DNA of 17,077 bases from an uncultured Parabacteroides sp. (lineage in GTDB: Bacteria; Bacteroidota; Bacteroidia; Bacteroidales; Tannerellaceae). Position 1 is the first letter of the stretch; each line of letters starts with the position of its first letter. The notes beneath the pieces are model-generated. The model saw only the letters and a list, made by a program, of their open reading frames with translations, had not been told where the DNA came from and made no database searches. Shown here piece after piece: positions 1 to 7,535 of the stretch. A program made the translations under genes and the position numbers. The stretch is taken from assembly GCA_937890135.1 (NCBI GenBank), contig CALBYC010000085.1:1-17077 (forward strand). The letters are read 5' to 3'.

Positions 1-1143
1 TCGGAGAAGCTCGGTTACCCCGTCCTGATGAGGGTGACCACCCGCATGGCGCATTCGCGCGCAGGCGTGGAGACCAAGCCCATGGTCGGGCAGAATGCGT
101 TGCACTGCCCCGAAGATGGCAAGCGGCGCTACATCTTGCTGCCCGCCCTGGCGCGCCAGCGTTTCAAGAAACTGATAGCCGCGCAGGAACGCTTCGAGGC
201 TGCTTCCGAGTCGTCCCCCTACAATGCCTATTACGACGCGCCGGACCGCTCTTTGGGCATCCTGACCACCGGCATCGCGTTCAATTACCTCTCCGAGAAC
301 TGCCCCGGCGGATTCCGGCATCCGGTATTGAAGATATGCCAGTACCCGGTGCCCGTGTCCAAAATCCGGAAATTGGCAGAAGCGTGTGACGAGATACTGG
401 TGCTGGAAGAGGGGTATCCAATCGTGGAACAACAGCTGAAGGGCCTTCTGGGCAATGGGCCGAAGGTGCACGGGCGTTTGGACGGCACGCTGCCCCGGGA
501 CGGGGAACTGACCCCGGACAGCGTGGGCAAGGCGTTGGGCCTCTCCATCACCGAATATTACGCGAAGCCGGAAATAGTGGAACAGCGTCCCCCCGCATTG
601 TGCCAGGGCTGCGGCCACAGGGACATGTACCAGGCGTTGAACGAAGTGGTGGCGGAATATCCGTCGGCCAAGGTGTTCGGCGACATCGGTTGCTACACGC
701 TGGGCGCATTGCCCCCTTTCTGGGCCATCGACTCCTGCATAGACATGGGAGCCTCCATCACGATGGCGAAAGGAGCGGCGGATGCCGGCGTATATCCCGC
801 CCTGTCGGTCATAGGCGACTCCACCTTCACCCATTCCGGCATGACCGGACTGCTGGACTGCGTGAACGAGCAGACTCCCATCACGATTGTCATATCCGAC
901 AATGAAACGACGGCCATGACCGGTGGGCAGGATTCGGCGGGGACAGGACGCCTGGAGGCCATCTGCGCCGGCATAGGGGTCGATCCCGCCCATATCCGCG
1001 TGATGGTGCCCCTGAAGAAAAACTACGAGGAGATGAAGGCCATCATCCGGGAGGAAATCGAGTACAAGGGAGTGTCGGTGCTGATACCCCGCCGTGAATG
1101 CATACAAACATTAACCAGAAAGAAAAAAGCAAGCAAGAAATGA
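1..1143 (+). CDS. iorA: Indolepyruvate:ferredoxin oxidoreductase, alpha subunit (5' truncated by window edge)
   Basis: This is the C-terminal 380 codons of the large subunit of indolepyruvate:ferredoxin oxidoreductase. The enzyme oxidatively decarboxylates aryl pyruvates such as indolepyruvate to aryl-acetyl-CoA and reduces ferredoxin in the cytoplasm. The frame is open back to base 1, so the gene begins outside the window and the Met at 28 is internal. Visible features are the CQGCGH motif (from about base 601), the GDIGCYTLG segment, and the thiamine-diphosphate/Mg stretch GDSTFTHSG followed about 20 residues later by SDNETTAMTGG. The protein ends shortly after RRECIQ in a lysine-rich tail. 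Archaeal IorA continues there into a two-cluster ferredoxin domain, which is absent here. The TGA stop overlaps the iorB ATG (ATGA), which fits translational coupling. Identity is firm; the preferred 2-oxoacid is inferred from the family. Confidence 0.93.
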   Translation, partial: SEKLGYPVLMRVTTRMAHSRAGVETKPMVGQNALHCPEDGKRRYILLPALARQRFKKLIAAQERFEAASESSPYNAYYDAPDRSLGILTTGIAFNYLSENCPGGFRHPVLKICQYPVPVSKIRKLAEACDEILVLEEGYPIVEQQLKGLLGNGPKVHGRLDGTLPRDGELTPDSVGKALGLSITEYYAKPEIVEQRPPALCQGCGHRDMYQALNEVVAEYPSAKVFGDIGCYTLGALPPFWAIDSCIDMGASITMAKGAADAGVYPALSVIGDSTFTHSGMTGLLDCVNEQTPITIVISDNETTAMTGGQDSAGTGRLEAICAGIGVDPAHIRVMVPLKKNYEEMKAIIREEIEYKGVSVLIPRRECIQTLTRKKKASKK

Positions 1144-1724
1144 AAACGGATATCATATTGTCAGGCGTAGGCGGCCAGGGCATATTGTCCATTGCCGCGG
1201 CGATAGGCGAAGCCGCCTTGGAAGAAGGTTTGTACATGAAGCAGGCGGAAGTGCATGGCATGAGCCAGCGGGGAGGCGACGTGCAGTCCAACCTGCGGTT
1301 GTCCGACAGCCCGATCGCCTCCGACCTGATTCCCTTGGGTCATGCGGACCTCATCATCTCGCTGGAGCCGATGGAAGGGCTGCGTTATCTGCCCTACTTG
1401 AGCAAGGAAGGGTGGCTGGTGACCAACTCCAAGCCGTTCGTCAACATACCGAATTACCCGACCCCCGATGCCATCGAGGCGGAGCTGGCTAAGCTCCCGC
1501 ACAAGGTGGTGTTCGACGTGGAAGAGATAGCCAAGGACGCCGGTTCGGCACGTGCTGCCAACATCGTGCTGCTCGGTGCGTCCGCTCCTTTCCTGGGCAT
1601 CGAATATGCCAAGATTGAGGCGGGCGTGCGCCGTATCTTCGCGCGGAAAGGGGAAGAGGTGGTGGCCATGAACCTGAAGGCCCTGAAGGCCGGGTATGAC
1701 GTGGCGCAAGGCAACGCGAAATAG
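1140..1724 (+). CDS. iorB: Indolepyruvate:ferredoxin oxidoreductase, beta subunit
   Basis: This is the small (gamma-domain) subunit that partners IorA, 194 residues, the usual size. The start at 1140 is chosen because MKTDIILSGVGGQG is the canonical N-terminus of the family and the ATG overlaps the iorA stop by four bases. A longer reading from 1098 would add 14 residues lying inside iorA. The GVGGQGI glycine-rich motif at residues 9-15 and the GMSQRGGDV segment near residue 40 are hallmarks of the 2-oxoacid:acceptor oxidoreductase gamma domain. iorA and iorB form one transcription unit ended by the hairpin at 1740-1787. There are no cysteine clusters, as expected for this subunit. Confidence 0.95.
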   Translation: MKTDIILSGVGGQGILSIAAAIGEAALEEGLYMKQAEVHGMSQRGGDVQSNLRLSDSPIASDLIPLGHADLIISLEPMEGLRYLPYLSKEGWLVTNSKPFVNIPNYPTPDAIEAELAKLPHKVVFDVEEIAKDAGSARAANIVLLGASAPFLGIEYAKIEAGVRRIFARKGEEVVAMNLKALKAGYDVAQGNAK

Positions 1725-1739
1725 AAAGACACGAGAACG

Positions 1740-1787
1740 GCCCTGGAAGGATGGGACGTTTCGTTTCACCTTCCAGGGCGGTTTTTT
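1740..1787 (+). terminator. Rho-independent terminator of iorAB
   Basis: A perfect 11-bp inverted repeat, GCCCTGGAAGG (1740-1750) and CCTTCCAGGGC (1769-1779), with an 18-base loop, is followed after GG by six Ts (1782-1787). It lies 15 bases after the iorB stop and 16 bases before the end of the convergent rnr gene. Only the plus strand has the T-run right after the stem, so it mainly ends iorAB transcription. Confidence 0.9.
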
Positions 1788-1803
1788 GTCCCCGTCGTGC
1801 CTC

Positions 1804-3978
1804 TTACACCAGCAGGAAGTCGAGCTGCTTGCGCTCCAGGTTGGCCTGCGCCACCTTGATGGTGACAGGGTCTCCCAGCCGGTACCGGCGCTTTTTCCTG
1901 CGTCCGATGATGCAATAGTTCTTCTCGTCGAACTCGTAATAGTCATCGTCCAAGTCCCTCATGGGCACCATGCCCTCGCATTTGTTGTCGTTCAGCTCGA
2001 CATACAATCCCCATTCGGTGACGCCCGATATGACCCCGTCGAACACCTGCCCCAGTTTGTCGCTCATGAACTCGACCTGCTTGTACTTGATGGAAGCCCT
2101 TTCGGCGTTGGCCGCCACCTGCTCCATGGACGAGCAATGCTCGCAGAGGTTCTCGTATTTCTTCTTGACGGCGCTTTTGCCGCCCGCCATGTAACGTTCC
2201 AGCAAGCGGTGCACCATCATGTCCGGGTAACGGCGGATGGGAGAGGTGAAATGCGTGTAATAGTCGAACGCCAATCCGTAATGGCCGATGTTGTCGGTCG
2301 AGTACTTGGCTTTCTGCATGGCTCGGATGGCCACCGTCTCTATCAGGTTCTCCTCCGGCTTGCCTTGCACCTGGTCCAGCAGGTGGTTGATGCCTTTGGA
2401 TATTTCCGTCTTTTTCCCGTCGCTCTTCAGCCTGTATCCGAACCTCCGGATGAAGGTGGCGAAGTTCTCCATCTTTTCGGGGTCGGGCACCTCGTGTATG
2501 CGGTAGACGAATGTTTTTTTTGCCTTCCCTTTAGGAGGGCGTCCCACCAGCTCGGCGACCGTCTTGTTGGCAAGCAGCATGAACTCCTCGATCAGTTTGT
2601 TCGCGTCCTTTGACACCTTGAAATACACCCGGAGCGGTTTCCCGTTCTCGTCGATTTCGAACTTGACCTCGTAACGGTCGAAATTGATGGCGCCGTGCCT
2701 GAACCGCTTCTCGCGCAGCTTCTTGGCCAGCTCGTTCAGGGCCAGGATCGCCTCCTTGCAGTCGCCTTCCCCTTTCTCTATGACCTCCTGCGCCTCCTCG
2801 TAGGCGAACCTCCTGTCGCTCTTGATGACCGTCCGGCATATGCGCGAGCGGACCACCTCGGCGTCCTTGTCCAGCTCGAAGATGGCGGAGAAGCAGAGTT
2901 TCTCCTCGTTGGGGCGCAAGGAGCAGATCTGGTTGCATAACCTTTCCGGCAGCATCGGGATGGTGCGGTCCACCAGGTAAACGGACGTGGCCCTCGACTC
3001 GGCTTCCCTGTCGATCACGCTTTCCGGCTTGACGTAGTGCGTCACGTCCGCGATGTGCACGCCTACTTCCCAATTGCCATTGTCCAGCAGCCGTGCTGAC
3101 AAGGCGTCGTCGAAGTCCTTGGCGTCCTTCGGGTCGATGGTGAACGTCAATACGTCCCGGAAGTCCTCGCGTTTCGCGATTTCGTCGGCGGGAATCTCGT
3201 CCGGGATGCGTTTCGCCGCTTTTTCCACGTTCTCCGGGTACTTGTAAGGCAAGCCGAACTCGGCCAGTATCGAATGCATTTCAGCCGTGTTGTCCCCCGC
3301 CATGCCCAGGATGTCGACGACTTCGCCGATCGGGTTCTTGGCATTGTCCGGCCATTCGACGATGCGGACGATCGCCTTGTCCCCCGTCTTGCCGCCTTTC
3401 AGCTTCTCCTTCGGGATGAATATGTCGTTGGCCAGCGTCTTGTTTTCCGTGACCAGGAAGGCGAAGCCGCGGGTGACCTGCAATTTCCCGACGAACACCC
3501 TTTCCTTGGACTCCAGCACCTCGATCACTTCCCCTTCCGGCTCCGCGTTCTTCCTCCGCGCGAACAACTGCACTTTCACCCGGTCGCCGTCCATGGCGTG
3601 GGCGGAATTGCGTTCGGCGATGAAGATGGGAGTCCCCCCCTCGTCGGGGATGAAAGAATTCTTCCCGTTGCTGCGGCGGACAAAGACACCCTCGGCAATC
3701 GTCCCGAGGTTGTTCAGCCGGTACCGCCCGCGGTCCACCTCCTTCAGGAACCCCCCTGCGGCCATGCTTTCCAGCATGTCCGCCACTTGCAGCTTCTGCA
3801 CGTTGTTGTCTATGCCGATGAGCTTGCATACCTGCTTGTAGTTGAGCGGGAGAGCGGGCGACGACTCGAATGTCGAGACGATACGGTGCATGATTGCCTC
3901 CTTTTTCAAGCGCGTGCTTCTTGACCTCTTGCCGCCTGCTTTCTTCTTATCCTTTTTCTTGTCATTTTTCTTTACCAT
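1804..3978 (-). CDS. rnr: Ribonuclease R (RNB-family 3'-5' exoribonuclease)
   Basis: RNase R degrades structured RNA from the 3' end in the cytoplasm, acting in mRNA turnover and rRNA quality control. From this start it has 724 residues, normal for the family. Domains in order: a Lys/Arg-rich N-terminus, a winged-helix domain (about 20-90), cold-shock OB folds (to about 230), the RNB catalytic core, and a C-terminal S1 domain (about 640-722). The core motif DPKDAKDFDDA near residue 280 has all four metal-binding Asp residues in the spacing of RNase II/R. The frame is open to 4092, but I chose the ATG at 3978 because AGGAGG lies eight bases before it (an ATG six bases earlier is too close to that SD) and because a TACATTTG -7 element at 4042-4035 would start transcription about 50 bases upstream. 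It is divergent from the DUF4254 operon. Confidence 0.95.
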   Translation of the reverse strand: MVKKNDKKKDKKKAGGKRSRSTRLKKEAIMHRIVSTFESSPALPLNYKQVCKLIGIDNNVQKLQVADMLESMAAGGFLKEVDRGRYRLNNLGTIAEGVFVRRSNGKNSFIPDEGGTPIFIAERNSAHAMDGDRVKVQLFARRKNAEPEGEVIEVLESKERVFVGKLQVTRGFAFLVTENKTLANDIFIPKEKLKGGKTGDKAIVRIVEWPDNAKNPIGEVVDILGMAGDNTAEMHSILAEFGLPYKYPENVEKAAKRIPDEIPADEIAKREDFRDVLTFTIDPKDAKDFDDALSARLLDNGNWEVGVHIADVTHYVKPESVIDREAESRATSVYLVDRTIPMLPERLCNQICSLRPNEEKLCFSAIFELDKDAEVVRSRICRTVIKSDRRFAYEEAQEVIEKGEGDCKEAILALNELAKKLREKRFRHGAINFDRYEVKFEIDENGKPLRVYFKVSKDANKLIEEFMLLANKTVAELVGRPPKGKAKKTFVYRIHEVPDPEKMENFATFIRRFGYRLKSDGKKTEISKGINHLLDQVQGKPEENLIETVAIRAMQKAKYSTDNIGHYGLAFDYYTHFTSPIRRYPDMMVHRLLERYMAGGKSAVKKKYENLCEHCSSMEQVAANAERASIKYKQVEFMSDKLGQVFDGVISGVTEWGLYVELNDNKCEGMVPMRDLDDDYYEFDEKNYCIIGRRKKRRYRLGDPVTIKVAQANLERKQLDFLLV

Positions 3979-4034
3979 ATACATTTCCTCCTGTTCATGA
4001 AGAAGCTTTTCGGGACCGTCAGCCTCTTCCTTCA

Positions 4035-4042
4035 CAAATGTA
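4035..4042 (-). promoter_or_regulatory. Putative rnr promoter (-7 element)
   Basis: On the minus strand the sequence reads TACATTTG, matching the Bacteroidota -7 consensus TAnnTTTG. No good TTTG lies 19-21 bases upstream. A start a few bases downstream would leave a leader of about 50 bases before the ATG at 3978, which supports the shorter rnr start. Confidence 0.5.
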
Positions 4043-4086
4043 CTTAAAAAACATCGAGCGATTCCTTTTTCTGCCATAAAAATGCC

Positions 4087-4117
4087 TTGCAATTATGATT
4101 TTTTTTGTGTATGTTTG
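4087..4117 (+). promoter_or_regulatory. Promoter of the DUF4254-GT9 operon
   Basis: TTGC at 4087-4090, a 19-base spacer and TATGTTTG at 4110-4117 match the Bacteroidota housekeeping promoter (TTTG, N19-21, TAnnTTTG), with a perfect -7. The expected transcript start near 4123 gives a leader of about 20 bases before the ATG at 4145. This rules out the longer reading frame that begins at 4082. Confidence 0.75.
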
Positions 4118-4144
4118 TCCATCCAATCATTAAATGACAGAATT

Positions 4145-4753
4145 ATGAATTTCAGCGAACAATGTTACCATATATTCGAGCAAGCCACGCAGGCCTACCA
4201 TGCGACTGACTCGGTGGACGCGGCGGTCAAGAACCCGTATCCGGTCAAGAGCATCGAGTTCTACCTCTATTTGAAGAACTGGATAGACGCCGTGCAATGG
4301 CACTTGGAGGATATCATCCGTAATCCGCAGATCGACCCTGTCGAGGCGCTTGCCATCAAACGCCGCATAGACAAGTCCAACCAGGACCGCACGGACTTGG
4401 TGGAGCTGATCGACAGCTTCTTCCTGGACAAGTACAAGCATGTCAAGGTGCTGGAGGACGCGACCATCAACACCGAAAGCCCCGCATGGGCGATCGACCG
4501 CCTCTCCATCCTGGAATTGAAAATCTACCACATGCGGCAGGAGGTCGGGCGTGCCGACGCTTCCGACGTGCACCGGAGCAAGTGCCGGAACAAATTGAAC
4601 GTGCTGCTGGAGCAAAGGAAAGATTTGTCGGCGGCCCTCGACCAGCTGTTGCTGGACATACGTGCAGGACGCAAGTACATGAAGGTGTACAAGCAGATGA
4701 AAATGTACAACGACCCTGCCCTGAATCCTGTCCTGTACGGCAAAAACGGATAA
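4145..4753 (+). CDS. DUF4254 family protein
   Basis: This is a 202-residue soluble protein recognisable as the DUF4254 family by the block SNQDRTDLVELID (about residues 79-91), the block ESPAWAIDRLSILELKIYHM (about 113-132), and the conserved tail with YMKVYKQMKMYNDPALNP. It has no signal peptide or membrane segment and looks mostly alpha-helical. The biochemical role is unknown. In Bacteroidota the family is typically found beside glycosyltransferases of cell-surface glycan synthesis, and here the next gene, four bases away, is a family 9 glycosyltransferase. I infer a role in that pathway. The start at 4145 is set by the upstream promoter. Confidence 0.85.
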   Translation: MNFSEQCYHIFEQATQAYHATDSVDAAVKNPYPVKSIEFYLYLKNWIDAVQWHLEDIIRNPQIDPVEALAIKRRIDKSNQDRTDLVELIDSFFLDKYKHVKVLEDATINTESPAWAIDRLSILELKIYHMRQEVGRADASDVHRSKCRNKLNVLLEQRKDLSAALDQLLLDIRAGRKYMKVYKQMKMYNDPALNPVLYGKNG

Positions 4754-4757
4754 GCGC

Positions 4758-5795
4758 ATGGCCCATTTCTTAGTAATCCGCCTTTCCGCCATCGGCGACG
4801 TGGCGATGACCGTCCCGGTGATCTACTCTGCCGCCTTTTCCAATCCGGGCGACCGCTTCACCGTCCTGACGCAAGCCTTTTTGCTCCCCCTTTTCCGGAA
4901 CGCCCCGGGGAACGTCGAGGCGGTGGGCATCAACACGCGGACGACGGAGAAGAAACTATGCGGACTGTTGAAATTCGGATGGGCCTTGTCCCATTATCCC
5001 TTCGATGCCGTCCTGGACCTGCACGACGTGCTGCGCACCAAGATATTGCGCTCGTTCTTCAAGATGAAGGCGAAGCCCGTCTATGTCGTGGACAAGGCGA
5101 GAAAGGCGAGGAAGGCGTTGACCCGGAGGGAGGACAAGGTGCTGGTCCCGCTCCGGCCCGTGATGGAACGCTACGCCGACGTGTTCAGGCAGGCGGGGCT
5201 GGACTATGCCGACAGGTTCACCACGCTGTTCTGGAACGAGAAAGCGGACGACCGCTTCATGGACGCGCTGGGGGGCAAGGGCGACCCCCTGTGGGTGGGG
5301 ATCGCCCCCTTTGCCAAGCATAAGGGGAAGACCTATGACCTGCGGCAGATGGAGGAGGTGGTGCGCCTGCTTTCCGGCAGGCGCGGCACGCACGTCTTCT
5401 TGCTGGGCGGCAAGGGCGAGGAAGAAAAGAAACTGTCGGAATGGGCGGCGAGGTACGACCATGTGGAATGCGTGGCGGGGCGTTTCTCGCTGGACCGTGA
5501 ACTGATGCTGATAAGCCGTCTGAGGCTCTTGATATGCATGGATTCGGCGAACATGCACTTCGCCTCGTTGGTGCGGACTCCTGTGCTTTCCATCTGGGGC
5601 GCCACGCACCCTTATGCCGGCTTTTATGGCTACCGGCAGCCGTTGTCAAACGCTGTCCAGCTGCCTTTGCCGTGCCGTCCCTGCTCCGTGTTCGGCGAGA
5701 AGCCGTGCTACCGGGGGGACTGGGCGTGCATGGAGCGGATCACTCCGGGCATGATCATGGACAAGGTGGACGAAATATTGGAGGAGAAGAGATGA
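4758..5795 (+). CDS. Glycosyltransferase family 9 (heptosyltransferase-like)
   Basis: A 345-residue GT-B fold enzyme of family 9, whose members transfer heptose or related sugars from nucleotide sugars to the LPS inner core on the cytoplasmic side. The N-terminal ...VIRLSAIGDVAMTVPV (residues 6-21) is the classic acceptor-domain motif. The C-terminal half has CMDSANMHFASLVRTP and WGATHPYAGFYGY, which correspond to the donor-site region. Near the end is a cysteine-rich segment, PCRPCSVFGEKPCYRGDWAC, with four cysteines as in other Bacteroidota members. It starts four bases after the DUF4254 gene and overlaps the next gene by ATGA. The exact sugar cannot be told from sequence, so no waa symbol is assigned. 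Confidence 0.9.
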   Translation: MAHFLVIRLSAIGDVAMTVPVIYSAAFSNPGDRFTVLTQAFLLPLFRNAPGNVEAVGINTRTTEKKLCGLLKFGWALSHYPFDAVLDLHDVLRTKILRSFFKMKAKPVYVVDKARKARKALTRREDKVLVPLRPVMERYADVFRQAGLDYADRFTTLFWNEKADDRFMDALGGKGDPLWVGIAPFAKHKGKTYDLRQMEEVVRLLSGRRGTHVFLLGGKGEEEKKLSEWAARYDHVECVAGRFSLDRELMLISRLRLLICMDSANMHFASLVRTPVLSIWGATHPYAGFYGYRQPLSNAVQLPLPCRPCSVFGEKPCYRGDWACMERITPGMIMDKVDEILEEKR

Positions 5796-6652
5796 ATAGC
5801 CGTTTCGTGTCCCTGTTGCTGCTGTTCCTTTCCGCCCTTTCCTGCCTCCGCGCTTACGGCGGCGACTGGACGGAAAACAGGGAACTCCTCGTCTATTCCC
5901 CCCGTTATTTCGGCCCGAACGCTTTCCCCTGCCCTGAACTGATGGGCGGGAAGCTGCCGGGCAAATGGGAAGTCGAGCTGGGGGGGAGCTTCCACACGAT
6001 GGATGGCGACCAGACCAAGGACTTGTCCGCCCGCCTCTACGTCCCCTTTGCCGGAGGGAAAGCCGGGATATGCGTCAGCGGGGTGCTTCAGGAATGGTAC
6101 AAGACCTCGGAGGCGGTCCGGGACGAAAGGCATGCCGTGGAAGTCTCTTCGCCCATCCCCTGCTTCGGGGACGTGCTCGTCAACTGCTATTACCAGCTGC
6201 TGGAGAGCGAGAAATGGGCGGACATCATCGTCAGCGCCAACATAAAGACGGCGAGCGGGGGGCGTTTGTGCGACGCCCGTTACACCGACGCGGCGTCCTA
6301 CTGGTTCGATGCCAACATCGGGAGGGACCTGTGGCGCGGCGCGGCGGGGGACGCGTCCGTCCGCTTGGACGTGCTGGCGGGTTTCTATTGCTGGATGACG
6401 AACGACATGAGCCACCGGCAAAACGATGCGGTCTCTTACGGGATCGGTCTCAGCGGTTGCTGGAAACGGGTGCGGGCAAAATGCGACGTGGCCGGGTTCA
6501 AAGGATACCTCCGTAACGGCGACCGCCCGCTGCTTGTCCGGGCGAGACTGGAATACGACATAAAGGACAACGTGATATCCTTCCGTTACAAGACGGGGCT
6601 GCGCGACTACCTCTACGATAGTTACTCGCTGGCTTATATCCGTCGCTTCTGA
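5792..6652 (+). CDS. Exported protein of unknown function, possible outer-membrane beta-barrel
   Basis: A 286-residue protein I do not recognise. The start at 5792 overlaps the glycosyltransferase stop (ATGA) and follows GGAGGAGAAG, a good SD by the standards of this window. The first 23 residues are a signal peptide (MNSR, then a Leu-rich core, then LRAYG before GDW). Cys18 is preceded by A-L-S, a poor lipobox, so signal peptidase I cleavage seems likelier. The mature part has no hydrophobic helix. It is rich in aromatic residues and alternating polar/hydrophobic stretches, and ends ...LAYIRRF with a terminal Phe, all features of outer-membrane beta-barrels. Its place after GT9 suggests surface-glycan or envelope function. 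The barrel call is inference. Confidence 0.7.
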   Translation: MNSRFVSLLLLFLSALSCLRAYGGDWTENRELLVYSPRYFGPNAFPCPELMGGKLPGKWEVELGGSFHTMDGDQTKDLSARLYVPFAGGKAGICVSGVLQEWYKTSEAVRDERHAVEVSSPIPCFGDVLVNCYYQLLESEKWADIIVSANIKTASGGRLCDARYTDAASYWFDANIGRDLWRGAAGDASVRLDVLAGFYCWMTNDMSHRQNDAVSYGIGLSGCWKRVRAKCDVAGFKGYLRNGDRPLLVRARLEYDIKDNVISFRYKTGLRDYLYDSYSLAYIRRF

Positions 6653-6671
6653 AACTTAAAAGACAATTGCC

Positions 6672-7523
6672 ATGGAACAAGAATTGCCCAAGTTCGACCT
6701 GCCGGAAGATTTCGTCTCCGGGGTGCTGAACGACTCATTGATATTGACGCTTTACATGCGTTACCCCTGCCGGATAAAGGCGGAGATGTTCGTGCTGCTG
6801 AAACGGGGGACGGTCGACGCGTCCGTCAACCTGGTCGACTACCATCTGACGGACGGCACGCTTGCCGTCATTTTGCCCGGAAGCATCTTGCAAATCAACA
6901 AGGTCGAAGGGGACATCGAGGTCTATTATGCCGGTTTCTCTTCGGATTTCCTCCGTTCCATCACCCCCGTCAAGTCCATCCTGGACATCAGCCACGCCAT
7001 CCGGCAAAACCCGGTGGCCGTTTTGAACGGGGACGTCGCTTCGCTGGCGAAGGACTATTATTTGCTGGTCAACCGGACCCATGCCCTGTTCGGGCCGGAC
7101 AACCGTGACCTGCTCCGCCCCATGTACGCCACGTTGCTGCAGGCGTTGGGCGGGCTGTACCTCAAAAGGAAAGTGAACAAGGAGAACCTGGGTCCCGGGG
7201 AGAGAATCTGCCAGGACTTCGGGCAGCTGGTGCTGGACCACTACGCAAAGGAGAAGAACGTGGCGTTCTACGCTTCCAAGCTGGGCATCACCCCCGCCTA
7301 TCTGAGCACCATCGTCAAGCAGGTGACGGGACGTACCTGCCTGGACATCATATCGAACATGGTCATCATGGACGCCAAGGCGCAATTGAAATCAACGAAC
7401 CTGCCCATCTACCAGATAGCCGACTCGTTGAATTTCAACAACGTCTCGTTCTTCGGGAAGTATTTCAAGCGCCATGTCGGGGTAAGCCCGCTGGAATACC
7501 GCAACATGACGGACGACGAATGA
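6672..7523 (+). CDS. AraC-family transcriptional regulator
   Basis: A 283-residue one-component regulator. The N-terminal part (about 1-110) resembles a cupin-like sensory domain, with RIKAEMFVLLKRG and a beta-rich stretch to about residue 80. The C-terminal part (about 178-281) is the AraC/XylS double helix-turn-helix: NVAFYASKLGITPAYLSTIV is the first HTH, and PIYQIADSLNFNNVSFFGKY with FKRHVGVSPLEYR is the second, including the well-conserved end of the family. It lies 19 bases after the putative beta-barrel gene with no terminator between, so it is probably the last gene of that operon. It may respond to an envelope-derived small molecule; the ligand is unknown. It ends three bases before the convergent peptidase gene. 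Confidence 0.9.
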   Translation: MEQELPKFDLPEDFVSGVLNDSLILTLYMRYPCRIKAEMFVLLKRGTVDASVNLVDYHLTDGTLAVILPGSILQINKVEGDIEVYYAGFSSDFLRSITPVKSILDISHAIRQNPVAVLNGDVASLAKDYYLLVNRTHALFGPDNRDLLRPMYATLLQALGGLYLKRKVNKENLGPGERICQDFGQLVLDHYAKEKNVAFYASKLGITPAYLSTIVKQVTGRTCLDIISNMVIMDAKAQLKSTNLPIYQIADSLNFNNVSFFGKYFKRHVGVSPLEYRNMTDDE

Positions 7524-7535
7524 CGCCTATTCGTC
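7515..7535. other. Hairpin spanning two convergent stop codons
   Basis: GACGAAT (7515-7521) and ATTCGTC (7529-7535) form a perfect 7-bp inverted repeat around a 7-base loop. A slipped alternative pairs GGACGA (7511-7516) with TCGTCC (7531-7536). The TGA of the AraC gene (7521-7523) and the TAG of the S37 peptidase gene (7529-7527) both lie in it. There is no T-run on either side, so it is not a typical terminator. Confidence 0.5.
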
